DNA of 5,772 nucleotides from NCBI GenBank assembly GCA_030824295.1, contig JAVBYA010000330.1, positions 1 through 5,772 on the forward strand, read 5' to 3'. The DNA comes from Bacteroidota bacterium (GTDB lineage Bacteria > Bacteroidota > Ignavibacteria > UBA10030 > UBA8401). This document shows positions 1 through 5,772 of this stretch, in pieces; position 1 is the stretch's first letter; each line of letters begins with the position of its first letter. The position numbers were made by a program, and so were the translations under genes. Under the pieces are notes generated by a model that saw nothing but the letters and a program-made list of their open reading frames with translations, was not told where the DNA came from and did not search any database.

Positions 1-530
1 TAGGTGGAATTGCCGTACGCACCGACGATCACGTCGTCAAAACCGTCTCCGTTGACATCGCCCGCCGCAGAGACCGCGAACGCAAAATAGTTGAGCACTG
101 CTTCACCGGTCATCGTAACATCGGCGACATTATCCATTGCCGGTCCGCCATAATAGATGTATGCCTTTCCCCGGTTCGGAGAATTATTAAAGTAACCGTA
201 TGCTCCGACAATGATGTCGGGAAACCCGTCCCCGTTCACATCACCGGCGGATGCGACAGAGTTCCCGAAATTATCGAACGTATTCTGTCCGGTAAAGAAT
301 CTTGCGCTGATCGCATTGGCGCCTTCCGGCGACGGCGGCGCTTCGCCGTTCGAGATTTTTGCGTAGTACGAAGTGGCCAGTTCACCCGGATTCCCTAATA
401 TTGGATGAGTTCGTTCGTGAGGCTGAGCAAATACGGTCGAGCTCATACAAACAAGAATGAATACTAACATCGAACGAACGATCGAGAAGCGATCGATTGA
501 TGTTCCTGCGCATCGGACAAAGTTGGCCAT
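1..530 (-). CDS. Secreted FG-GAP repeat protein, N-terminal part (3' end outside window)
   Basis: This open frame starts at the ATG at 530-528 and stays open to the left edge, showing 176 residues. Residues 1-35 look like a signal peptide: basic n-region (R6, R14, R19), hydrophobic stretch MLVFILVCMSSTVFA, likely cleavage before Q36. Two FG-GAP (integrin-alpha-type beta-propeller) repeats follow. Each carries a calcium-loop motif, DVNGDGFPD at 97-105 (nt 216-242) and DVNGDGFDD at 158-166 (nt 33-59), followed by IIVGAY or VIVGAY. The 61-residue spacing matches one propeller blade per repeat. Such proteins are usually exported propellers with several more repeats, and in Bacteroidota-like bacteria they often end in a sorting domain; that part is not visible. 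The ATG at 530 is preferred over Met21 (468-470) because AGGGAG lies just upstream, whereas nothing similar precedes Met21. Base composition is lower in GC than in the operon upstream. Ligand or enzymatic role is unknown. Confidence 0.9.
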   Translation of the reverse strand, partial: MANFVRCAGTSIDRFSIVRSMLVFILVCMSSTVFAQPHERTHPILGNPGELATSYYAKISNGEAPPSPEGANAISARFFTGQNTFDNFGNSVASAGDVNGDGFPDIIVGAYGYFNNSPNRGKAYIYYGGPAMDNVADVTMTGEAVLNYFAFAVSAAGDVNGDGFDDVIVGAYGNST

Positions 531-534
531 TGCT

Positions 535-540
535 CTCCCT
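535..540 (-). promoter_or_regulatory. Shine-Dalgarno-like site of the FG-GAP gene
   Basis: On the minus strand AGGGAG lies 4 nt before the ATG at 530 (AGGGAGAGCAATG). The spacing is slightly short but workable. It decides the start in favour of the upstream Met over Met21. Confidence 0.55.
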
Positions 541-707
541 GCGGATATTGTGATAGAATAGTGGTCCAGCATTTTTGATCCCGGTACGGGTGCTTCATCT
601 ACCGGTTTGAATTCGACAGTCAATGCACCAGCGGCATCACTGGGTACTTGAAGTCATTGATCTCAAAAGAAGATAAAAAGGTCCGATGCACGGGGTAATA
701 GAGCGAT

Positions 708-730
708 GTACTCATTTATGACATGAGTAC
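708..730. repeat. Perfect 8-bp inverted repeat, 7-nt spacer (operator or RNA hairpin)
   Basis: The arms are GTACTCAT (708-715) and ATGAGTAC (723-730), with the spacer TTATGAC. One wobble and one A-T pair can extend the stem outward. It lies 43 nt downstream of the regulator stop and about 180 nt upstream of the FG-GAP start. No T-run directly follows the stem on either strand, so it is not a standard intrinsic terminator. A further GTAC sits at 733-736. It could be a binding site for a dimeric regulator or a 3'-end RNA hairpin; the sequence does not distinguish these. Confidence 0.5.
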
Positions 731-773
731 GTGTACTTAGGCTTGCAGGGGTATGGTGCGCTGTTACGGCGAA

Positions 774-1433
774 CTACGCCTTTTTTTGGAGGAGTGTCTT
801 GTTCTGGATGGCGTATTCGAGCAGTTTATTGTATCCGGAGAGTTTCAGTTTTGCGGCGATGTTCACGCGGTGATTCTGCACGGTGCGCGTGCTGATGAAG
901 AGTGTTTTGGCGATCTGTGTGCTCGTCTTATTCTGTGAAAGGAGTTTCAGGATCTTGTGCTCTGTCGGAGTAAGTTCCTTCAAAACATCGGCCGGAGACA
1001 ATGAAACAGTGTGCGGAGAACTTAAAAGAAGTTCAGTGAGCGCGGGACTGATGAATCGTTTTCCGTCAAGAACGTGCTCGATACATTTCACGATCTCCGA
1101 GGCGATACTGTCCTTCAGTAGATATCCGAACACTCCGGCATCGAGTGCTTCCTGCAGATAGGCGTTGTCGTCGAACATCGTAAGAATAATGATCTTCGTT
1201 TTGATCTTCTCTTGCTTCACCGTCCGCGCGATCTCCAGTCCGGAGAGTTTCGGCATGGAGACATCAAGCACGGCGGCTGCGGGCTTCAGCCGTCGGATCT
1301 GCGCGAGAGCATCCTCACCATTGGACGCAGTACCGCAGACCGTCCAGCGCCGGTCGGAGCGGATGATGTTCATCAGTCCTTCGGAGAAGACCGGATGATC
1401 ATCGGCGATGAATATGGTGTTCTGTTTAGCCAT
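774..1433 (-). CDS. NarL/FixJ-family response regulator (REC + LuxR-type HTH)
   Basis: This 219-residue protein has the usual full length for a NarL/FixJ regulator. The receiver domain covers about residues 5-122. It has the acidic pair D11-D12, the phosphoacceptor D57 in AAVLDVSMP (codon 1263-1265), the switch Thr85 in ILTMF, and Lys107 in GYLLKD, so all key receiver residues are present. A LuxR-type helix-turn-helix follows at about 152-210, starting LTPTEHKILKLL and including the recognition-helix region STRTVQNHRVNIAAKLKL. It should bind DNA as a dimer when phosphorylated and act as a transcription factor. The start ATG lies inside the end of the kinase gene: the two frames overlap by 8 nt (1426-1433). 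This points to translational coupling and makes the kinase its likely cognate partner. No Shine-Dalgarno site is obvious before the ATG, consistent with coupling. Target genes are unknown; the FG-GAP gene downstream and its own operon are candidates only. Confidence 0.95.
   Translation of the reverse strand: MAKQNTIFIADDHPVFSEGLMNIIRSDRRWTVCGTASNGEDALAQIRRLKPAAAVLDVSMPKLSGLEIARTVKQEKIKTKIIILTMFDDNAYLQEALDAGVFGYLLKDSIASEIVKCIEHVLDGKRFISPALTELLLSSPHTVSLSPADVLKELTPTEHKILKLLSQNKTSTQIAKTLFISTRTVQNHRVNIAAKLKLSGYNKLLEYAIQNKTLLQKKA
1426..1433 (-). promoter_or_regulatory. Kinase stop / regulator start overlap (translational coupling)
   Basis: The minus strand reads ATGGCTAA: the regulator ATG and the kinase TAA share 8 nt in different frames. 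Ribosomes finishing the kinase can restart on the regulator, which would keep the two products in a fixed ratio. Confidence 0.8.
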
Positions 1434-4400
1434 GAAGAGGTATGGTGATGGTGATCCCCGTTCCTTTGTCTGCTTCCGACCGGACCGTGATGGTGCCGTT
1501 CAGCAATCGGGTCCGTTCTTTCAGACTCGTCATTCCCAGCCCATCGGAGATATTCCCATGCTGGTCGAATCCTTTCCCGTTGTCCCGGGCCGTAATGAGA
1601 ATGTCCGTATTTGTCCTCGTTAATGCAATCTCGGCAGACGAGGCCAGTGCGTGTTTGATGATATTATTGACGATCTCCTGGATGATCCGGAAGAGATGGA
1701 TCTCGGTCTGCGGATCCTTCAGTGCGATTCCGTCATCCACGGTCACGGAGAATACCGTTCCCGACGTCTTTCCCGCCGCTTCTACCATGGAGAGCACGGC
1801 ACGCTTCAAACCAAGCCGTTCCAGCTGATGCGGATGGAGATTGGAGGAGATACTGCGGATCTCCCGGACGGTCTCTTTGGTCAGTTCGGTCACCCGCTCG
1901 ATCTCCTCTTTCTTCTTTCGTTTCGCACCAAGGTACATCTGCAGCGTATTGCTGATGATGAGCAGATTCTGTCCGATGCCGTCATGCAGTTCGGACGCGA
2001 TCCGTTTCCGTTCCGCTTCCTGCGAATCGATGAGCTGTTTGGCGAACTGCTGCTGCCGTTCCTGTTCCTGCTTCAACTGTCTGATCTTTCTTTGCACGAC
2101 CAGTACCGACATCAGCGCGATCACAATCGCCGCAAAAAAACGAACGAACGATGATTCCCACCACGGCGGTGTGACAACGATCGTCAACGGCAACGCTTCC
2201 GTGCTCCACGATCGGTTGTCGTTCGACGCACGGACACGAAAGCGGTACGATCCCGGCGAGAGATTTGCGAACGTAACAGCTGTGCGGTTGCCGGCGGGGA
2301 CCCAGCCGCTGCTGGTCCCTTCCAACAGATACTCATAGGACATTCGGTCCGGCCGATCGAACTGCAATGCTGCAAATGAGACGGAGATCGTATTCCGGTC
2401 GTGGGATGTCTCTAACCGGGTGAGGAGTGAATGGTCCATTCCGCTGTTGAGCGGGTTCCCTTCGACCATGATGGAGGTGCGGTACAGTGCTGGAATGACA
2501 CCGGCAGACCGAAGCGCGGAGGGGGAGAACTGAAGGATGCCGTCGGTACCGCAGAACGCAATAGCTCCATCCCGCATCATAGCGGAATGCCCGAAATTGA
2601 ATTCATATCCGTTCACTTCATAGGTCAGATCGTAGGAGCGGGCCTGGTTGTTGGCAGGATCGAACTGATACAGATGTGAATGCGGCGCACCGAACCACAC
2701 CATACCGCCCGCATCTACCTGGGGCTGATAGATGAACAGTCCCTCTTGCTGTAAACGGATGCGCAGTTGTGGCTGCGCATTCTCTGGTACATCGATGCTC
2801 ACGAGTCCTCCCTGCGTTCCGACCCAGATCGTCTGTGATGAATCCTTGACGATGTATGTTGACCGATTGATCGTCCGGTCCCGGTCAACAGTATCTGCGT
2901 ACCATGTGCTGAACGTCCCCTTGTCACGGTCCCATCGCTGCAGTCCGTACCCGGTCGAGATCCAATACACGCCGTTCCGTTCAGGACAGATGTCGGCGAT
3001 ATGATCCGATATGAGTCCCGATGCGGTCCCTTTCCGCAATGTCTGCACATGCGGTCGGCGTGCATTCCTCTCGCTCCTGGGTATGATATGGATCCCTCCT
3101 CCCCATGAAACCGACAGGAGGTCACCGGAGGCATCAACATATGTTTTCTTCATGAACTGCGAAGGAAGGATGGTCTCGAACCGAAGGGGATCACCGGCTT
3201 GGAATCTTCGCGGCACTTTTGTGCGGAGCAGACCGTTCCCCCATGTACCGATCCACACATTCCCGTCCGGATCGCTCGCGATATGGATCGCGATCGCATC
3301 GCCGGATGGCGTGAGGTTGTAATGATGGAAGCGGCCGGACGATGCAGAACGGATGGAGAGTCCGCGCGCGGTGGCGAACCAGATATTCCCGTTCGGATCC
3401 TCCCACTGATGATTCACCGCATTCGTTGAGAGTGACCGGTCATCGTGCGGATCGTTGAAGATCCTGCGGAAACGGGCAGGTGCAGCGGAGAGTTTGTTCA
3501 ATCCCTTCTGCGTGCCGAACCAGAGGATGCCGTCATGGAAGTCCGTGATGAACAGAACGGTATTGTTGGAGATCGAGGATGATTGTTTGGGATCGTTCGA
3601 ATGCAGTTTTGCAGACCGGTCGTTCAGAGAATACTCCACGACTCCGTTCAGTGTACCGATCCAGACGATGGAATCCTTGTACACATGGACCGAGGGGATC
3701 GCTTTCATTGCCGACAGCGGTGCAGGGAGCGCGTCGGTGATATTCGTGATCCGCAAAGAGCGGGCGTCGATCTTCAGAACGCCCTTCCCTCCGGTCGCAG
3801 CCCAAACCGTTCGACGGTCCGATGAGAACGAGAGGTCGTGGACCTGAATGTCATAGAGCGACCGTTTGAGCGGCGCCGAGAAGCGTCCGGCGTCAGGATC
3901 GAACAGGAATATCCCTTTGCCGAATGTCGACAGCCAGAACCGTCCGGAAAAATCTTCACGGATGAGATTGATGCGGTTCCCCCGTGCTTCATCCGGCAGA
4001 TCGGCAGCAACATGGAACTCCTTCACGAGACGGCCGTCCGGATCCATTCGCGCGATACCATTGTTCGTTGCGATCCAGAGACGGCCTTTGGTATCCCTGA
4101 ACGCACTCACCGCGCCGATGGAATCCATCCCTGCAAAACGGGAAAAGTTCTCTACGCGGCCTGTCCGGTAATCATAGTGATCGATCCTGCCTGAGAATTC
4201 AAAGAAAAGGATGCGGTTGGAATCGAGGGCAAAGCAGGAGAGATAGTTCGCACCGGGAGGGACCGCGGCTTCCGATGGATCATAACGGAAGATCTGGAAG
4301 TTCGTACCGTCGAACCGGTGGATGCCATTCGCGGTGGAGATCCAGACGAACCCACGCGCATCCTTCACGGCAGCGGGCACGATATGGGACGCCATACCGT

Positions 4401-4515
4401 TCCGCCTGGTATATTGTTCGAAGGACGGGGAAAGGGGTTCGGTTACCGCGCGCACCTGCGCTGCGGCAATCGTAGAGAGAAGAAGCGTCGTGAAGAATGT
4501 GCGGAACAGTGTCAT
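1426..4515 (-). CDS. Membrane sensor histidine kinase with double Reg_prop propeller, Y_Y_Y, HisKA_3 and HATPase_c domains
   Basis: Numbering is from the ATG at 4515 (1029 residues). Residues 1-23 form a signal peptide ending AQVRA. Residues ~52-666 carry about 14 blade repeats of the two-component-regulator-propeller type, such as DTKGRLWIATNNGIARMD and DPDGNVWIGTWGNGLL, predicting a large periplasmic sensor. A Y_Y_Y domain (~709-781) includes YEYLLEG and GSYRFRVRASN. A single membrane helix lies at ~790-808 (nt 2092-2148), followed by a Gln/Glu/Lys-rich coiled coil. The HisKA_3 domain holds phosphoacceptor His844 (nt 1984-1986) in ASELHDGIGQ. HATPase_c motifs are N-box QEIVNNIIKHA (N951), G1 DNGKGF (978-983) and GLG (992-994). 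All catalytic residues seem intact. The frame also extends to a TTG at 4548, but that would put Asp and Glu ahead of the signal peptide, so ATG 4515 is preferred. The kinase sits 17 nt after the DUF5916 stop and overlaps the regulator gene, its likely phosphotransfer partner. The ligand is unknown; many relatives in Bacteroides sense glycans. Confidence 0.95.
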   Translation of the reverse strand: MTLFRTFFTTLLLSTIAAAQVRAVTEPLSPSFEQYTRRNGMASHIVPAAVKDARGFVWISTANGIHRFDGTNFQIFRYDPSEAAVPPGANYLSCFALDSNRILFFEFSGRIDHYDYRTGRVENFSRFAGMDSIGAVSAFRDTKGRLWIATNNGIARMDPDGRLVKEFHVAADLPDEARGNRINLIREDFSGRFWLSTFGKGIFLFDPDAGRFSAPLKRSLYDIQVHDLSFSSDRRTVWAATGGKGVLKIDARSLRITNITDALPAPLSAMKAIPSVHVYKDSIVWIGTLNGVVEYSLNDRSAKLHSNDPKQSSSISNNTVLFITDFHDGILWFGTQKGLNKLSAAPARFRRIFNDPHDDRSLSTNAVNHQWEDPNGNIWFATARGLSIRSASSGRFHHYNLTPSGDAIAIHIASDPDGNVWIGTWGNGLLRTKVPRRFQAGDPLRFETILPSQFMKKTYVDASGDLLSVSWGGGIHIIPRSERNARRPHVQTLRKGTASGLISDHIADICPERNGVYWISTGYGLQRWDRDKGTFSTWYADTVDRDRTINRSTYIVKDSSQTIWVGTQGGLVSIDVPENAQPQLRIRLQQEGLFIYQPQVDAGGMVWFGAPHSHLYQFDPANNQARSYDLTYEVNGYEFNFGHSAMMRDGAIAFCGTDGILQFSPSALRSAGVIPALYRTSIMVEGNPLNSGMDHSLLTRLETSHDRNTISVSFAALQFDRPDRMSYEYLLEGTSSGWVPAGNRTAVTFANLSPGSYRFRVRASNDNRSWSTEALPLTIVVTPPWWESSFVRFFAAIVIALMSVLVVQRKIRQLKQEQERQQQFAKQLIDSQEAERKRIASELHDGIGQNLLIISNTLQMYLGAKRKKKEEIERVTELTKETVREIRSISSNLHPHQLERLGLKRAVLSMVEAAGKTSGTVFSVTVDDGIALKDPQTEIHLFRIIQEIVNNIIKHALASSAEIALTRTNTDILITARDNGKGFDQHGNISDGLGMTSLKERTRLLNGTITVRSEADKGTGITITIPLHG

Positions 4516-4532
4516 CCGGTGCGGGGACGGTA

Positions 4533-5772
4533 TTACAGACTCATCCAATAACTGACCTTCACCGCGAACACATTGTCCGGTGATGTGCGGAGGAATGTGT
4601 TCTCCATGTTCGTTCCGAGACCGGATTCATATCCGCCCCGCTCGAAGAACGAGCGGCCGTGCGACCAGACGAAATAGAAGGTGCTCCCTTCGCGGTATTC
4701 CCAGCGGAGCACCACATTCGTCTGCAGTGACGTTCGATTCAGCGCTTCCTCCAGTCCGTACGCATACGGAACGAGATTCCGCGCCGGGTCCAGCAGCGCA
4801 TAGGTGGTCGTATCGAAGTTCCGTTGTTCCCAATAGAACTGATTGTAGATCTGCAGCGACAGGTCGCTGGTGAAGAGGATGGAACTGCGCAGGGTCAGAT
4901 CGAACCCGTCCACATCCCGGCTGCCGAACAGCGGAACGGGGTCGACGGCCGCAAAGGCGATGAGCGTATCGGTGTACCGACGGACGTATCGATCCAGGTC
5001 CCGCTGCCGTTCATATCCCGCCGATACCTGGTATTCCATTGCCGTGGTCGGACGCACGGTGATCACACCTTCCGTATTAGAGATGGTGCCGCCGTCCGCA
5101 TACCGGCGGTAGTTCTGTTCCGCCTCGACGATGATATCCTTCCGGTTATCACTCTCGATCTCGCCGCGGATGAAGAAGCTGGCCGGAATATTATAGACGC
5201 CGTATCCGCGCGGTTCGTACGGGTCCTGACCGCCGAGTGAATACGATGCACTGCTGCCGAGGGACCAGTAATTGACGAACTGTGCGGATGAAGATAAGTT
5301 GAACTCGCGGAAGAGGGTCATCCGGTCATAGTTCCAGCGCCAATGGATGTTCCCATTGACCGTGTAGGAGCGGAAGTAATCGCCCGGTGTGTAATTGCGG
5401 TATCCTCCGTTCACACCCACGCCGTAGTCGTTCGGCGAACGGAAGAAGCCGATGTCATTGATGTAATATTTCTTCGACGTGAAATCGAACCCGGCACCGT
5501 ACGTCCACGCCCCGCTCACTTTCGCGAAGTTCAGTTTACCGGCCGACCCTTGCTGCAGGTACGGCTGACGCAGTGTCTCGAAATGTTTGTTGATGAAGGT
5601 GTTCGCATGGGAGACGGCAAGGAATCCATAGACTCGATAGGTGCTGCTGTCGAACTTCACATCCCAGTCCGTGCCGACGGTGTACGCCGGAGAGGCACCG
5701 GTGCGCGAGGTTCCGGTGACGATCGCTCCGACATTCGAGTTCCCCCAGAAATCCTGCTTCACACGGAAGAGA
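4533..5772 (-). CDS. DUF5916-type outer-membrane beta-barrel protein, C-terminal part (5' end outside window)
   Basis: The frame is open from the right edge to the TAA at 4533-4535, giving 412 visible residues. A GTG at 5760-5762 could be read as a start, but the frame continues upstream as Leu-Phe-Arg, and RVKQDFWGNSNVGAIVTG reads like the interior of a family member, so the true start lies outside. The visible part matches my recollection of DUF5916: an early strand pair containing NSNVGAIVTG and YTVGTDWDVKF, many aromatic-rich alternating strands, and a late motif VVLRWEYREGSTFYFVWS (about 353-370). Its end, VKVSYWMSL, finishes in Leu and lacks the terminal Phe typical of many barrels. Full-length family members usually begin with a signal peptide and a CBM9-like carbohydrate-binding domain, which cannot be confirmed here. 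The function of the family is not established; an outer-membrane location is inferred. Only 17 nt separate it from the kinase gene, so the two are probably co-transcribed. Confidence 0.8.
   Translation of the reverse strand, partial: LFRVKQDFWGNSNVGAIVTGTSRTGASPAYTVGTDWDVKFDSSTYRVYGFLAVSHANTFINKHFETLRQPYLQQGSAGKLNFAKVSGAWTYGAGFDFTSKKYYINDIGFFRSPNDYGVGVNGGYRNYTPGDYFRSYTVNGNIHWRWNYDRMTLFREFNLSSSAQFVNYWSLGSSASYSLGGQDPYEPRGYGVYNIPASFFIRGEIESDNRKDIIVEAEQNYRRYADGGTISNTEGVITVRPTTAMEYQVSAGYERQRDLDRYVRRYTDTLIAFAAVDPVPLFGSRDVDGFDLTLRSSILFTSDLSLQIYNQFYWEQRNFDTTTYALLDPARNLVPYAYGLEEALNRTSLQTNVVLRWEYREGSTFYFVWSHGRSFFERGGYESGLGTNMENTFLRTSPDNVFAVKVSYWMSL

Larger units (their letters stand above)
531..773. 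other. Intergenic region between response regulator and FG-GAP gene
   Basis: This is 243 nt between the regulator stop codon and the FG-GAP start, with no convincing coding region. It is AT-richer than the operon (about 40% GC at 661-720). It contains an inverted repeat at 708-730 and, reading the minus strand, a pyrimidine/T-rich stretch at 664-681. Because the regulator ends the upstream operon and the FG-GAP gene has its own ribosome site, a promoter for the latter probably lies here. I could not identify a -35/-10 pair or a Bacteroidota-type -33/-7 pair with confidence. Confidence 0.6.

Noticed and set aside
581..605. Inverted repeat CCGGTA...TACCGG
   Set aside because: Only 6 bp with a 13-nt loop and no neighbouring signal; expected by chance at this length.
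595..623. TTGACT (-35-like, plus positions 618-623) as a promoter of the FG-GAP gene
   Set aside because: At 17-18 nt downstream the -10 position reads AGATGA or GATGAA, a poor match. No Bacteroidota-type TAnnTTTG element was found either, so no promoter is called.
620..715. Short minus-strand reading frame of 31 codons (MSTSLYYPVHRTFL...) in the intergenic region
   Set aside because: No ribosome-binding site, it begins inside the inverted repeat, and it has no recognisable domain or signal; a chance frame is more likely.
768..787. GGCG-AACTA-CGCC followed by seven T on the plus strand, resembling an intrinsic terminator
   Set aside because: The stem is only 4 bp, and the T-run encodes Lys codons at the end of the regulator on the minus strand. 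There is no plus-strand gene to terminate, and on the minus strand no T-run follows the stem.
1651..2154. Long plus-strand open frames opposite the kinase gene (for example 1651-2154 and 1841-2338)
   Set aside because: They are antisense to highly conserved kinase domains, low in recognisable motifs, and explained by the codon use of the true gene.
5760..5762. GTG as the start of the DUF5916 gene
   Set aside because: The frame stays open upstream to the window edge and the sequence at this point matches the interior of the barrel domain, with no signal peptide.

Overview
The window is one stretch of a bacterial chromosome in which all four recognisable genes lie on the minus strand. In transcription order (high to low coordinates) they are: the C-terminal part of a DUF5916-type outer-membrane beta-barrel protein (running off the right edge), a large membrane-bound sensor histidine kinase of the two-component-regulator-propeller type, a NarL/FixJ-type response regulator, and the N-terminal part of a secreted FG-GAP repeat protein (running off the left edge). 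The combination of DUF5916, periplasmic Reg_prop/Y_Y_Y sensors and secreted FG-GAP proteins suggests a Gram-negative member of the Bacteroidota/Chlorobiota/Ignavibacteriota group. This is inferred from the protein families; there is no rRNA or other taxonomic marker here.

Region 4533-5772 is the DUF5916 gene, with its 5' end outside the window. Only 17 nt separate its stop from the preferred ATG of the kinase gene (1426-4515). The kinase stop codon overlaps the regulator start by 8 nt (regulator 774-1433). The three genes therefore look like one operon with translational coupling between kinase and regulator. The 243 nt at 531-773 hold no convincing gene. They are AT-richer than the operon, contain a perfect 8-bp inverted repeat (708-730), and end with a Shine-Dalgarno-like AGGGAG in front of the FG-GAP gene (1-530).

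The kinase has a signal peptide, about 14 propeller-blade repeats (which would make two seven-bladed propellers), a Y_Y_Y domain, one membrane helix, a short coiled coil, a HisKA_3 dimerisation/phosphoacceptor domain and an HATPase_c domain. It resembles the sensor half of Bacteroides hybrid two-component systems, but here the regulator is a separate LuxR-type protein and not a fused AraC-type one. The simplest working model is that the kinase senses a periplasmic ligand and phosphorylates the adjacent regulator at Asp57. The DUF5916 barrel may be functionally tied to the same signal. The ligand and the target genes cannot be read from the sequence.

Nothing here amounts to a clearly new system. 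The most interesting points are the linkage of an outer-membrane DUF5916 protein to a double-propeller sensor and a separate regulator, and the dyad in the intergenic region. No RNA genes, CRISPR arrays, insertion sequences or phage genes were seen.
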